Positions 7,363-16,525 of a stretch of DNA of 34,324 bases are shown one piece after another. The notes beneath the pieces were generated by a model. It saw only the letters and a list, made by a program, of their open reading frames with translations, was not told where the DNA came from and ran no database searches. Each line of letters begins with the position of its first letter. The stretch's first letter is position 1. The translations under genes were made by a program, and so were the position numbers. The stretch covers positions 1 to 34,324 of the forward strand of contig JALOAD010000039.1 of the NCBI GenBank assembly GCA_023228995.1. Reading direction: 5' to 3'. The stretch comes from Candidatus Muiribacterium halophilum. Lineage in GTDB: Bacteria > Muiribacteriota > Muiribacteriia > Muiribacteriales > Muiribacteriaceae.

Positions 7363-8028
7363 TTAACTAATAATATCAGTTATTATTCCTGTGATAAAAG
7401 GATCTTCTTTTAATTTCTCCATATCCTGTTGATTATTTACTGTCCAAATTATAAAGTTACTCTTTTTTTTCAATTCAACAGGCATTTTTCTGTATAATAC
7501 TAATGATGGCAATAAATAATCAAAAAACTCTTCATTATTATTCATGAGTTTGATAAATTCATTGTATTCATCCTCATTTTCAATAAGTATTCCAGTTTTC
7601 ACATTAGGAAATTGTTTTCTTATATTTTTAATAACATCCCAGTGAAATGATGTAATAATAAAATTATCAACATTGAGATTTTCAAGTATTATTTGGACTA
7701 ATTCAAGCTCATATCCTCTTTCTTTAAGCTCAAAATCTATAAATAGTTCTTTGTTTTCTAAAATATCCTCTATAGTATTTATTGAAAATGAATTTTGTAA
7801 TGCTATATCTAAAATTTCAAAGTAAGTTTTTTCACTTATTTTGTAATAAACATCTTTATGATAAATACAATCATCATGAAAAAGAATATATCTGCCATCT
7901 TTTGTTTTTCTAATATCAATTTCAACATTTCCAATAGATTTTACTTTTTCAGAAAAAATATCACTTATGAGATTTCCTCTTTCCTTTCCAGTAATTCTTC
8001 CTCGATGCGAAAATATTCTTTTTTCCAT
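7363..8028 (-). CDS. Glycerophosphodiester phosphodiesterase
   Basis: 221 residues, a compact GDPD TIM barrel. SHRGR near residue 8 provides the catalytic His-Arg, and VEIDIRKTKDGRYILFHDD gives the metal-binding Glu-x-Asp and the second catalytic His-Asp. IDFELK and the late IIWTVNN and GIITD match the remaining conserved strands. It should split glycerophosphodiesters into glycerol-3-phosphate and an alcohol. There is no signal peptide, so it acts in the cytoplasm. GGAG precedes the ATG. It lies 27 nt after the kinase-like gene on the same strand and converges on the GNAT gene, with a small T-rich hairpin (about 7348-7369) between them. Confidence 0.9.
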   Translation of the reverse strand: MEKRIFSHRGRITGKERGNLISDIFSEKVKSIGNVEIDIRKTKDGRYILFHDDCIYHKDVYYKISEKTYFEILDIALQNSFSINTIEDILENKELFIDFELKERGYELELVQIILENLNVDNFIITSFHWDVIKNIRKQFPNVKTGILIENEDEYNEFIKLMNNNEEFFDYLLPSLVLYRKMPVELKKKSNFIIWTVNNQQDMEKLKEDPFITGIITDIIS

Positions 8029-8055
8029 ACTTTCTCCACAAAAATATGTGTATTA

Positions 8056-8637
8056 TTAAATATTTTTTTTCTTAAATTTTTGTCTAATTAACATTTCTTT
8101 ACATATTAAATTTTCAATTTCATCATTAACTTTAAATCCAATATCTGACAATACAACATCAATATCACTTTTACTAAAATTCATCCTTGCAGTTGTAATT
8201 AAAGATGCAATATCTTCGTTTATAGAGCAAGTGTCAGATTCTTCAAAATCAATCCCATATATTTTACCTGAATTATACAAATAATTAAACAATCTCTGAT
8301 CACCTTTTGAAATTCCAATTTTTTTATGAAATAATAATAACCATTCAAAAGATTTTTTTAACTTTTCAATTTGTGAAATATCTTTATCCTCTTTTATAAA
8401 TTCTAATACAAGTGTATTTTTATAAACTTTCAAAACTTTTGGAGTTTTTATGTTGTTTTTTAAACATTTTGCATAAATATCTGCTTCTTTTTGTAAATCT
8501 CCAAAGCAAAAAAATTTAAAAACTGTGTTTTCATATCGAGCTACTGAATTTTTTTGAGAATTATAAAAAAATGTTTCATTCCATGGAGGAAGAAATCCTA
8601 AAAAATCAACAATATCACTTTTTAATTCATTATTCAT
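8056..8637 (-). CDS. Small protein-kinase-like fold protein
   Basis: 193 residues. GDQRLFNYL and YGIDFEES, in that order, correspond to the catalytic loop (GD-x-x-x-x-N) and metal-binding Asp of aminoglycoside phosphotransferase, Kdo-kinase and RIO-type kinases. The usual HGD is KGD here. An N-terminal lobe ends in the hinge-like LVLEFI. It is shorter than most such kinases, and the substrate is unknown; a lipid or sugar headgroup is possible given the glycerophosphodiesterase next door. AGGAGA stands before the ATG. A MITE lies upstream. Confidence 0.6.
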   Translation of the reverse strand: MNNELKSDIVDFLGFLPPWNETFFYNSQKNSVARYENTVFKFFCFGDLQKEADIYAKCLKNNIKTPKVLKVYKNTLVLEFIKEDKDISQIEKLKKSFEWLLLFHKKIGISKGDQRLFNYLYNSGKIYGIDFEESDTCSINEDIASLITTARMNFSKSDIDVVLSDIGFKVNDEIENLICKEMLIRQKFKKKNI

Positions 8638-8700
8638 AAAAATTCTCCTGTAAATAATAAAAGAATTACATTATTCGAATAAAAGAATTCGAATTCCGAA

Positions 8701-8850
8701 GAGGCTATTGAAAAATACAGTTTTCTTTTTTCAAAATTAACTTTAAAAATAAACAGCATGGTCAGGTCGACCTATGTAAGCTAAATTTAGAGTTCGGCAC
8801 AGACCCTATTTTGTATCAATCTTTGATTTTTTTAGTTTTTCAACAGCCTC
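8701..8850. mobile_element. MITE, copy 2 of 3
   Basis: 150 bp with ends GAGGCTATTGAAAAA and TTTTTCAACAGCCTC (one mismatch between the arms). CGAA flanks both sides, a probable 4-bp target duplication. The interior is nearly identical to the copy at 29487. It sits between the kinase-like gene and the ECF transporter T gene. Confidence 0.85.
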
Positions 8851-8872
8851 CGAAGACCTAACCCCAATTTTT

Positions 8873-9553
8873 TTAAATAACTTTTATTAATACCATTATT
8901 GAAGGTATTATAAGTAATTCTAAATCATGTTTGCTAAAAAATAAACTCTTTTCAATTTTTCTTTCAACACATGTTTCAGTGCAATATAGTGAAAATGCTA
9001 AATCATCTGCTTTTTTTAGAGATATTCTTAAAATTGACATTATTAATAGATTTATTTTAAATAATTTCTGTTTTCCTGAAAATCTCATATTGTAATTTGA
9101 AAATACTTCTAAAATTATTATGCTTATATTATTTAATTGATTTAAAGTTACTGATGAAAGAAGTGCTATATCATCAAATCCTGCTCTTGTGAAATCATTG
9201 AAGAGTTTAACTGGTGAAACAACATTTGTTATTATTTCAAATACAATATAAAAAATTACTAATCTTAATGATAATAATGTAAAAATATATAATCCTTCAG
9301 ATGATATTAAAATGTCATTATAAATTGCTATATCTTTTGGAAATATAAAGTAAATTGGTGTTGTAAATATAATTCCTGAAAATAATATGTATTTTTTTAC
9401 TTGTACAAAAAGCATTTTTCTAAATCTAATTATAATAAAACAATATACAAATATTAATAATAATATATTTTCAAAAAGATTGCATATTACACTTAAAAAC
9501 GATAGTAACATACAAAAAAATATTAATAAAAAACTTGAATAATTATTTTTCAC
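8873..9553 (-). CDS. ECF transporter T component (EcfT/CbiQ-like)
   Basis: 226 residues, strongly hydrophobic, with about five predicted membrane segments. Conserved cytoplasmic helices follow; ADDLAFSLYCTETCVER corresponds to the coupling helix whose Ala-x-Arg-type motif contacts the ATPases. In ECF importers this subunit joins the ATPase pair to the substrate-binding S subunit. It starts with GTG at 9553, 11 nt inside the end of the S gene, so translation is coupled. The ATPase gene lies upstream across a hairpin array. Confidence 0.75.
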   Translation of the reverse strand: MKNNYSSFLLIFFCMLLSFLSVICNLFENILLLIFVYCFIIIRFRKMLFVQVKKYILFSGIIFTTPIYFIFPKDIAIYNDILISSEGLYIFTLLSLRLVIFYIVFEIITNVVSPVKLFNDFTRAGFDDIALLSSVTLNQLNNISIIILEVFSNYNMRFSGKQKLFKINLLIMSILRISLKKADDLAFSLYCTETCVERKIEKSLFFSKHDLELLIIPSIMVLIKVI

Positions 9554-10115
9554 TTGATAAATTCTTCCCTGCTTTAAATCCGCATAATCCAGCGATTATT
9601 CCAGGTATTACATGTATTAACCACAAAACAACAAAAACTAATACTACTTTTTCAATTATCGGTTGAATAATTTCGATTTTTCTTATATGTTCTAATATTT
9701 TTTCTAAATTATAACCCATAAATACCATTCTAAAAAAGTAACTTTGAAAATAAGTCCAACTCTGAGCTAACATACCACCGATTGCCGAGGATAATAGATT
9801 TTTCCCAAGTAATTTTATAGAAATATAAAATGCAGCACTCTGACAAAGTATTGACATTGCTATATTAGGATTAAACTTCCATGATAAAAGCATTCTTACA
9901 ACTGCAACAGTTATACCAACTTTCATTATTGATGATGGCTTTTTTAAATAAAAAAAAGCAAAAGCTAATAGAAAACATGGTACAACAGTCAACATCATAC
10001 CTTTAAAAGGTAAATTAAGCTGATGAAACATATTACCTATAAAAACTTCACTTGCTGCCCAAAGCGAACTAATTATAGCAATTCTTGAATATTCAACATA
10101 AGCATCTTTTTTCAT
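9543..10115 (-). CDS. Putative ECF transporter S component (substrate binding)
   Basis: 190 residues with about five or six hydrophobic segments, the size and profile of S components. The amphipathic start KKDAYVEYSRIAIISSLW precedes the first helix. Its position directly before the T gene with an 11-nt overlap supports the call. The substrate cannot be read from the sequence; the DUF364-like gene in the cluster hints at a metal or metal-linked cofactor. I use the ATG at 10115, which has GGAGG just upstream; a TTG at 10127 overlaps that site. Confidence 0.65.
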   Translation of the reverse strand: MKKDAYVEYSRIAIISSLWAASEVFIGNMFHQLNLPFKGMMLTVVPCFLLAFAFFYLKKPSSIMKVGITVAVVRMLLSWKFNPNIAMSILCQSAAFYISIKLLGKNLLSSAIGGMLAQSWTYFQSYFFRMVFMGYNLEKILEHIRKIEIIQPIIEKVVLVFVVLWLIHVIPGIIAGLCGFKAGKNLSSEK

Positions 10116-10204
10116 AAAATCCTCCAAAAAATATAATCAAATACTAAAGAGTCTTAGTAAAAAATCTTAACTGCAATTTATTCTACGAAAAATTCCTTGT
10201 AACA

Positions 10205-10286
10205 AAAGTCTTCGACTTTCCTGTGACAATGTAACTTGTAATGGCTTTATCTGTCACGGCTTTATCTGTCACGCTTCATCTGTCAC
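10205..10286. repeat. Short hairpin/tandem repeat array 1
   Basis: AAAGTC-TTC-GACTTT (10205-10219) is a perfect 6-bp hairpin, followed after CCTGTGAC by a looser one. Three tandem units then read GGCTTTATCTGTCAC (10243-10257), the same again (10258-10272) and GCTTCATCTGTCAC (10273-10286). The GTCAC linker and CTTTATCTGTCA recur at 29387-29404. The array separates the ATPase gene from the S and T genes of the ECF cluster. Confidence 0.7.
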
Positions 10287-10299
10287 ACTTTCCCCAGCT

Positions 10300-11589
10300 T
10301 CAATCCATTCTCAATATTTTATCAGATATCATTCTTACAATAAATGAATCCTGAGATATAATTATTATAGTTTTACCTTCATTAGCAATTTTTCTCAAAA
10401 AACCTGCTATTTTAAGAATATTTCCCATATCCTGACCTGCAAATATCTCATCAAGAATAAAAATATTTTTATTAAGACTACAATAAAGATAAATTAAAAA
10501 CCTGATTTTTTGACCATAAGATAATTCTGATATTTTTCTATCTTTAATATCAAAACCAACTTTATCAACAATGCTTTTTTCAGTATCTTCACTAAAAAAA
10601 GACAATTCTTTTTTACATGAATTTGTTAAAAAATACATATCTGGATTATTCCCGATAAATACAGTATTTTTATCATATTCAATAGATGATTTGTTATTTT
10701 TATTTAATTTAAGCTTATTTGCTAAAATTTTAGCTAATGTAGTTTTACCACAACCATTTTTGCCACTAATTCCATTAATCGAACCCTTAATAAACTCAAA
10801 ATTTTGTTTATCAAAAACAACATTATCTTTATAGCTAAAACAAAGATCTTTAACATTAATAACAGGATTTTCGCTTAATCCATTGCAAATACGATTTTTT
10901 CTTAAAGTGTTTTTTAAATCAAAAAATCTCTTTCTAATAACTTTTTTATCAATACTTTTAATATTTTTATCTTTAATTTCAAACATTGCTTCAAATTCAA
11001 GGTGAAAAAGTTCCATTCCATGACCGGCAATAATAACATTTTTACCTTTCTTGACCATAATTTCAATTAAATTACCAACTTTATCTCTTTCAAATCTATC
11101 AAGATAAGTAAATGGTTCATCAAGATATATATTATTAGCTTTCGAATACAAAGCTTTTAAAATCAAAATAAGTTTTTTTTGACCATGAGATAATTCAGAA
11201 ATCATTGAAAAAGGTTCAAAACAAGTATTATCTTTAATTATTTTTTCAGAAATATCAATATCCATAACTGAGCTATTTATCTCATCAATTATATATAAAC
11301 CAGTTATAAAATTGTCAATATCCTGACCTAAATAAAAATTACTCTTTTTATTTTCAGAATATTCATTCCATTTAATTTTAGTTGAATTTTCCAGAATAAC
11401 ATCACTATTAATATCTAATTCTTCAAAAAAATCAAGATAACCTGAAAGAAATCTTAAAAAAATAGTTTTACCAGAACCAGACTCGCCAGTAAAAAAAATA
11501 AGATTCCTATTATGTGTTGAAAATCTTTTACAATCAATAATAGGAAAAAAACAATTTTTTATAACTATATTTTCAAATACCAAATTCAT
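10300..11589 (-). CDS. ECF transporter ATPase with two fused ABC domains
   Basis: About 429 residues holding two complete ABC nucleotide-binding domains. Domain 1 has Walker A GESGSGKT (near residue 40), signature ELSHGQKK and Walker B NNIYLDEP. Domain 2 (from about residue 240) has Walker A GKNGCGKTT, signature ELSYGQKI and Walker B IFILDE. The signature differs from classical LSGGQ, as often in ECF systems, where the A and A' subunits are usually separate proteins. It should hydrolyse ATP on the cytoplasmic face to drive the importer encoded downstream. The ATG at 11589 lies one base after the stop of the DUF364-like gene; a TTG at 11598 is an alternative. Confidence 0.88.
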   Translation of the reverse strand: MNLVFENIVIKNCFFPIIDCKRFSTHNRNLIFFTGESGSGKTIFLRFLSGYLDFFEELDINSDVILENSTKIKWNEYSENKKSNFYLGQDIDNFITGLYIIDEINSSVMDIDISEKIIKDNTCFEPFSMISELSHGQKKLILILKALYSKANNIYLDEPFTYLDRFERDKVGNLIEIMVKKGKNVIIAGHGMELFHLEFEAMFEIKDKNIKSIDKKVIRKRFFDLKNTLRKNRICNGLSENPVINVKDLCFSYKDNVVFDKQNFEFIKGSINGISGKNGCGKTTLAKILANKLKLNKNNKSSIEYDKNTVFIGNNPDMYFLTNSCKKELSFFSEDTEKSIVDKVGFDIKDRKISELSYGQKIRFLIYLYCSLNKNIFILDEIFAGQDMGNILKIAGFLRKIANEGKTIIIISQDSFIVRMISDKILRMD

Positions 11590-11590
11590 C

Positions 11591-12334
11591 CTATACAACT
11601 TTTATTGTTAATTTCGAACAATATTCCTTAATAATCGGAGTTCCACCACCTAATTTAATAGCTTTTTGCACACCTTCAGCATCAATAACTTTCATACCCG
11701 AAAGAACATTAATACCATATTCTTTCATAATCTCAGTATCCATAACAGTACTAGGACCAACCATACAAATCTTTGTGTTTTTAGGAATTTTCTCTAAAAT
11801 ACCATGAAATGTATCATTTAATAAAGAAGTAGAAGTCAATAATAAAACAGGATTTTCTGCATTAGCAAATTCAGCATAAAAATCATCAGAATCACCAACT
11901 TTTTTACTTTTATCAAGAATAGAAATACTTTTTACACCAGCTTTTTTAATAAAATTAACAATAGGACCAAAAAAACCAATCATAAAAATTTCACTAGATG
12001 GATTAAGATCAAGAAAATTAACAATATCACCATTTTCCTGAGAAGTTAAATTAGCATCATTTAAAGCATTTAAACATGCAAATCCAAGACTTTTTACAAG
12101 AGTATTAGTATTTTCAAGAAATTTAAGTAAATTTATAGCAGCAAGACCCTCAAAATCAGTATTATCACCAAAAAAAGTACAACCTTTTTTATATTCAAAA
12201 TAAGAATAAGCAATACCAGATCTACCATCTGTAAGCTTTACAAAACAATAACCAACACCAACAACAATACTTTCAATAATAGATTTTTCAGCATCTTTCC
12301 TATACTTTTCATACAATCTTTTGTAAATATTCAT
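11591..12334 (-). CDS. DUF4213/DUF364-type putative metal-chelation protein
   Basis: 247 residues. The N-terminal part (VGVGYCFVKLTDGRSGIAYS, then GLAAINLLKFLENTNTLVKS) matches the DUF4213 pattern. The C-terminal part (IFMIGFFGPIVNFIK, ILLTSTSLLNDTF-like and MVGPSTVM) matches DUF364, a Rossmann-like domain proposed to bind heavy metals. It probably acts in the cytoplasm on a metal or metal-binding ligand; the biochemical role is not established. GGGGGG lies just before the ATG. One base separates its stop from the ATG of the ECF ATPase gene, so it belongs to the importer cluster. A promoter and a structured leader lie upstream. Confidence 0.75.
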   Translation of the reverse strand: MNIYKRLYEKYRKDAEKSIIESIVVGVGYCFVKLTDGRSGIAYSYFEYKKGCTFFGDNTDFEGLAAINLLKFLENTNTLVKSLGFACLNALNDANLTSQENGDIVNFLDLNPSSEIFMIGFFGPIVNFIKKAGVKSISILDKSKKVGDSDDFYAEFANAENPVLLLTSTSLLNDTFHGILEKIPKNTKICMVGPSTVMDTEIMKEYGINVLSGMKVIDAEGVQKAIKLGGGTPIIKEYCSKLTIKVV

Positions 12335-12403
12335 TAATACCCCCCGTTATACATATTTTTATACTTCGGTTATATAATATATGTTTCATAATTTTTTTCA
12401 AGA

Positions 12404-12452
12404 GGTCAGACCTGTGCATAACGCATTAAGCTTCGAAACTCAGCTTCTGACC
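12404..12452 (-). promoter_or_regulatory. Structured 5' leader, possible riboswitch
   Basis: Read on the minus strand, GGTCAGA pairs with TCTGACC (7 bp) and encloses two smaller hairpins: AAGCT/AGCTT, and a short TGC/GCA stem with loop GTTAT. This would make a three-way junction of 49 nt. It lies between the promoter at 12536-12563 and the DUF364-like start, in a leader of roughly 190 nt. I do not recognise a known riboswitch class. Confidence 0.4.
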
Positions 12453-12535
12453 AGCTTTTCAACCTTATAGTTTGTTTATTTTATAACACAAATTAAATAA
12501 TGAGCGAACTGTTGTTATTCAGCTTTTTTCAGACA

Positions 12536-12563
12536 ATTATAATAGAAACTTATAATTGTTCAA
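12536..12563 (-). promoter_or_regulatory. Promoter for the DUF364/ECF transporter cluster
   Basis: On the minus strand TTGAAC (12558-12563) and TATAAT (12536-12541) are 16 bp apart. The -35 lies inside the 3'-end repeat copy, which itself carries TTGACA and TATAAG just upstream. The repeat may therefore contribute to transcription of this cluster. Confidence 0.5.
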
Positions 12564-12589
12564 CTTTGTCAATGTCAAGAACCGACACC
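12548..12589. repeat. 3'-end repeat, copy 3 of 4 (supplies acyl-ACP synthetase C-terminus)
   Basis: A 42-bp copy differing from copy 1 only in the short middle. It encodes the last 12 residues (VSVLDIDKVEQL) and the stop of the large lipid enzyme, in the same frame as copy 1. It also contributes the -35 region of the promoter at 12536-12563. Confidence 0.85.
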
Positions 12590-15195
12590 CTTAATAATTT
12601 ATAATCTGTTTTGCCTGTTCCGAGTATTGGGATTTTATTGATTTTTTCTATTCTTCTTATATTGTGTAATGAAGATAATCCTGCTTGTTTTATTAGTGAA
12701 TTTATTTCTTCTCTTTTTACTTTTTTTGTTGTATATAGTATTAATTCTGAATTTTGATCATTTCCTGCAAAATCGACTGCAAATTGCGGTCCTTCATCTT
12801 CTTCATCCAAATAATGTGTTGTAATTATTTCTTCTATTGCTGGCATTGATATCATCTCTCCACCGAGTTTTATAAATCTTTTGAGTCTTGCTTCAAAAAA
12901 CAGTATTCTTTCTTCTTCTCTTACAATATCTCCTGTTTTATAATATTCTTTGTTATCTATTGTTGTAAATGGATTTTCTCCATCATAATTGACATAACCT
13001 TTAAAAACAGATTTTCCTCTTACATATAGCATTCCGTTTTTTCCTTTTTCTACTTCTTTATTAGTATTTACATCTATTATTATATACTCTATTGACGGCA
13101 TTACTTTTCCTATTGATTGTCTTACTGGTTTTTCTAATATATTAGCACTTATTATTGGTGAACATTCTGTTACTCCATATCCTTCTATAAGATTTACATT
13201 TTCACATATAGATTCAAGTTTTTTGTATATTTTTTTTGAACATTTTTCTGCTCCTGTAACTGCAAATCTTAATGTTTTTAATTCTTCTCCATCTGTTGAA
13301 CGAAGTATTCCTGATAAAAATGTTGGAGTTCCGATTAAAACGCTAGCTCTATAATGTTTTATTAAATTTGCTATTGTTCCTCCTTCTGTTGGATTTGAAT
13401 GATATACTACTCTTATTTTTGAAAGAACTGGTAATATCACATTTAATGTTAATCCAAAAGAATGAAATGGTGGTAAAAATCCTATGATAGAATCATTTTG
13501 ATTGACATTTATATGAATAAGTACATCTTCAATATTTGTAAGAAGATTTTCATGTGTTAATAAAACTGCTTTTGGCATTGTTTCAGAACCGCTTGTAAAT
13601 AATATAACTGCTTCTTCTCCATAATCTTCTGAATATATTCCAATTGGATAAATATAACTTTTTATAAGTGAAAAAATCTTTGTAAATAAACTTATTTTCA
13701 AACTAACTTGTTCAAGAAACACAAAATTTTCATAAGTTTCACTAAACTCTGTTCCTTGATTTTTAAGTTTTTCAATTAATTTTTGTGAAGTATAAATCTT
13801 TTTAATGCCAAGCAATTCAATTGAATGTTTTATACTTCTTTCTCCAACAGTCCAGTTAATCATAACTGGTGTTTTACCTGCAAAAAGTACAGTAAAATAC
13901 AAAATAACTGCTGTAACACTTGCTGGAAGCATTATTCCTATATATTTTTGTGGATTTTGTAAAATTTCTTTTTTTAATGCATATATTCCTGTAATAATAT
14001 TTCTAAATGTTTTTACTCCGCTGAGCTGATCTGCTATAACTACTTTATTGTAATTACCTTTACAAGCTTCTAAAAATGTTTTTTGTATGTTTTCTCTTTT
14101 TATAATTGAAGCTCTTCCTGTGTATTTTTCACCATCAAACCACTTACTATTAACTTTATTAAAAAGTTTTACTTGATTTCCAAGCGTTTGCCCTGAAGCT
14201 ACAAGCATAACATCACTAACTTTTTTTAATGAATCTGGATTTGATATATTAAAACCAAATTCTTCTTCAAGCCATAATGCTAATCCAACTCTTTTTAATG
14301 AATCAAGTCCTAAATCTCCTGAAAGTTTATGAAAATCTTTTATATTTTTTTTATCTGATATTTCTTTAAAATAATCTAAAACTATTTTTCTAACTGAATC
14401 AGGCACAAGCGACATATCACCTGATATATCAAGTTTTTTAGGTTCCAAAACTATTCTAGTATTTCCAGATTCAAACCAAAAATAAGGAACATAAGTATTA
14501 TATGGTGGATTTTCATTAAAAAAATTTTCTATATATCTATTCATTCTAAGACGATTTCTTTGTTTTGGAAAATCTTCTGGCTCGAAAAATTCAATTTCAA
14601 CATTTCTTCTTGGTGTAAAAAATAAGAAATTAAAAAATAAAACCTTTAATCCATGCTTTATATTAGAAGATACAGAAGGATAAAGACCATTTGATCTGCT
14701 CCACGAACTTCCCCATAATCCTCTTGTTCTTATAAGTACAACTCTAGTTTCATTATTATCTTTAAGAATTATCTCAACAGCTGAATTTCCACCTAAATAT
14801 TCCATTCTTTCAGTTTTAATATGACCAGCTGGATAAAGAACTATATTTTTACCTTTTTTTAAAACATCTCCACATTTATCAATAACTCTTTCAACTTCTT
14901 TTAAAGCTTCATTCCCATACTTAGTCGGATCAGGAAGTGCAAGAACTCCAAAAAGTCTTGCAAAATATTTTATAACTGGTCTTGAAACCTGATCTTTATC
15001 TCCTAAAGTTCTCTGTTTAAAATATGGGAATATATAACATAATAAAATTATTGGATCCATTAAAGCTGGGTGATTTGGTAAAAGTAATATACCTTTATTA
15101 CCTTTATTCAAAACTTCATCAATTCCTGATATTTTAACTTTATATCTTAATGAAAGTAATATTCTTGCAATAAATAGAAGAAATTTAATAAACAT
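12550..15195 (-). CDS. aas: PlsC acyltransferase / ACP / acyl-ACP synthetase fusion (Aas-like)
   Basis: 881 residues in three parts. Residues 1 to about 230 are a PlsC-type acyltransferase with catalytic NHPALMD (H42, D47) and LYPAGH near 121-125. Residues about 262-335 look like an acyl carrier protein, with GLDSL giving the phosphopantetheine serine S299. Residues about 380-868 are an AMP-forming acyl-activating domain with LFTSGSETMPKAVLLTH, EGYGVTECSP and YKTGDIV. E. coli Aas has the first and last parts and re-acylates lysophosphatidylethanolamine in the inner membrane; the built-in ACP is a variation. AAAGGAG precedes the ATG. It lies 3 nt after the LplT-like gene, its usual partner. 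The tail VSVLDIDKVEQL after GTGKTDYKLLR comes from a dispersed repeat. Confidence 0.88.
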   Translation of the reverse strand: MFIKFLLFIARILLSLRYKVKISGIDEVLNKGNKGILLLPNHPALMDPIILLCYIFPYFKQRTLGDKDQVSRPVIKYFARLFGVLALPDPTKYGNEALKEVERVIDKCGDVLKKGKNIVLYPAGHIKTERMEYLGGNSAVEIILKDNNETRVVLIRTRGLWGSSWSRSNGLYPSVSSNIKHGLKVLFFNFLFFTPRRNVEIEFFEPEDFPKQRNRLRMNRYIENFFNENPPYNTYVPYFWFESGNTRIVLEPKKLDISGDMSLVPDSVRKIVLDYFKEISDKKNIKDFHKLSGDLGLDSLKRVGLALWLEEEFGFNISNPDSLKKVSDVMLVASGQTLGNQVKLFNKVNSKWFDGEKYTGRASIIKRENIQKTFLEACKGNYNKVVIADQLSGVKTFRNIITGIYALKKEILQNPQKYIGIMLPASVTAVILYFTVLFAGKTPVMINWTVGERSIKHSIELLGIKKIYTSQKLIEKLKNQGTEFSETYENFVFLEQVSLKISLFTKIFSLIKSYIYPIGIYSEDYGEEAVILFTSGSETMPKAVLLTHENLLTNIEDVLIHINVNQNDSIIGFLPPFHSFGLTLNVILPVLSKIRVVYHSNPTEGGTIANLIKHYRASVLIGTPTFLSGILRSTDGEELKTLRFAVTGAEKCSKKIYKKLESICENVNLIEGYGVTECSPIISANILEKPVRQSIGKVMPSIEYIIIDVNTNKEVEKGKNGMLYVRGKSVFKGYVNYDGENPFTTIDNKEYYKTGDIVREEERILFFEARLKRFIKLGGEMISMPAIEEIITTHYLDEEDEGPQFAVDFAGNDQNSELILYTTKKVKREEINSLIKQAGLSSLHNIRRIEKINKIPILGTGKTDYKLLRVSVLDIDKVEQL

Positions 15196-15198
15196 GCT

Positions 15199-16464
15199 TT
15201 ACTCCTTTATTTTTTTTATTTCAAAATTCAAATAAATTGAAAATAAAATAGTCATTAATCCTAAAATACCAAAAGATGTTGTAGGAAGAAAATTTTTATT
15301 TAATAAAAATAAAAATCCTGCACCCAAAGTCATTGCAGTAAATACTGCAAAATTTGCAGCTCCAATAACTCTTCCTTTATGATTTTTTTGAGGTCTTATC
15401 TGAATAAAACTTTCAAGAGGTATAAGATTTACTCCTCCAGCTATTCCAGTAAATGCAGTTAGAAAAAATAATATTATTATCTGAATATTATTTTCTAAAC
15501 CAAAAATCGGAACAATTTTGAATAAAATAAGAAATATTCCTGTAATAAATAAACTTGGAGAAAGTATATTATACCAGTTTTTTCCTTTAGCTATATAATT
15601 ACTAAGTATTCCACCAAAAGCTATACCTGTCATAAAAACTACTTTCATCATTACAATAGATTTATTAGAAATATTGTATTGAGTTTTACCTAAATTCACT
15701 ATTAACATTGTCATTATTGAGGCAATAAACCATATAACAACATTTGTTTTTATTATTATCCATAAAAACATATCTTTTTTTATTTTTATTAATTCTTGTA
15801 TTGAACCCCATGGACCTGCCCATGGGAATTTTTGTAAAACACCGCAAGCTTGTTTTTTAGGAGCCCATAAAGTAATACCAAATCCAATTATTGCAGCTAT
15901 AAGGATAAATACTCCAACAAGTCCTCTTCCCATTGGAATATTATAAAAAAGAACTCCAGTTTTATCTAAAACAAATCCAGCAAGTATCATTCCCAAAAAA
16001 AAACCAACAGTTGATATTAGTTTTATAATAGTATTAGCTTTTTGAACATACCATTCAGGATAAAGTTCTGGAATAGAACCATTCATTGCTGGAGAAAATA
16101 AAGCTGATTGAGCTCCCATTATACCTATCATTGTAAGAATTAAATACCAATTCATATACCATATTCCAAAAGCACCAGCAATCATGGCTAATAACTCTAT
16201 ACCTTTAGCAAATATAATAACTTTTCCTTTTGGATATTTATCTGCAAACCATCCTGATTGTGCAGTAAATAGTATATAACAAATTGTAAAAACAGCCATT
16301 GCAAAAGCTTGAAGTTCTTGTTTTCCTAATCCCACCGCAATAAGAACAGTAGCTTCTTTATAAAAATTATCATTAAATAATCCCATAAAATATGCAATAC
16401 CGATTGCAAAAAAACTTTTACGAGCTTTTTTTACCTGATTATAATCTTTATTTTCAAATTCCAT
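15199..16464 (-). CDS. lplT: LplT-like lysophospholipid transporter (MFS)
   Basis: 421 residues with about 12 membrane segments. The loop between segments 2 and 3, GWFADKYPKGKVIIFAKGIE, is the MFS motif A (G-x-x-x-D-x-x-x-K/R). The family moves lysophospholipids across the inner membrane to Aas for re-acylation. The neighbouring gene encodes the Aas-like enzyme 3 nt downstream, which makes the assignment strong by context; sequence alone would support only a major facilitator. AAGGA stands before the ATG. The upstream region holds a 14-bp perfect palindrome, ACAGCTATAGCTGT (16488-16501), that may be an operator or a unit of the hairpin arrays. Confidence 0.8.
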   Translation of the reverse strand: MEFENKDYNQVKKARKSFFAIGIAYFMGLFNDNFYKEATVLIAVGLGKQELQAFAMAVFTICYILFTAQSGWFADKYPKGKVIIFAKGIELLAMIAGAFGIWYMNWYLILTMIGIMGAQSALFSPAMNGSIPELYPEWYVQKANTIIKLISTVGFFLGMILAGFVLDKTGVLFYNIPMGRGLVGVFILIAAIIGFGITLWAPKKQACGVLQKFPWAGPWGSIQELIKIKKDMFLWIIIKTNVVIWFIASIMTMLIVNLGKTQYNISNKSIVMMKVVFMTGIAFGGILSNYIAKGKNWYNILSPSLFITGIFLILFKIVPIFGLENNIQIIILFFLTAFTGIAGGVNLIPLESFIQIRPQKNHKGRVIGAANFAVFTAMTLGAGFLFLLNKNFLPTTSFGILGLMTILFSIYLNFEIKKIKE

Positions 16465-16525
16465 TTAATATCCTTAAAACAGTTAACACAGCTATAGCTG
16501 TTAATAAGTTAAAAAAATCAAAAAC

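Noticed and set aside
12404-12452. Known NiCo, cobalamin or molybdenum-cofactor riboswitch
   Set aside because: None of the conserved sequence blocks of those classes was recognised; only the generic three-way pairing is supported.
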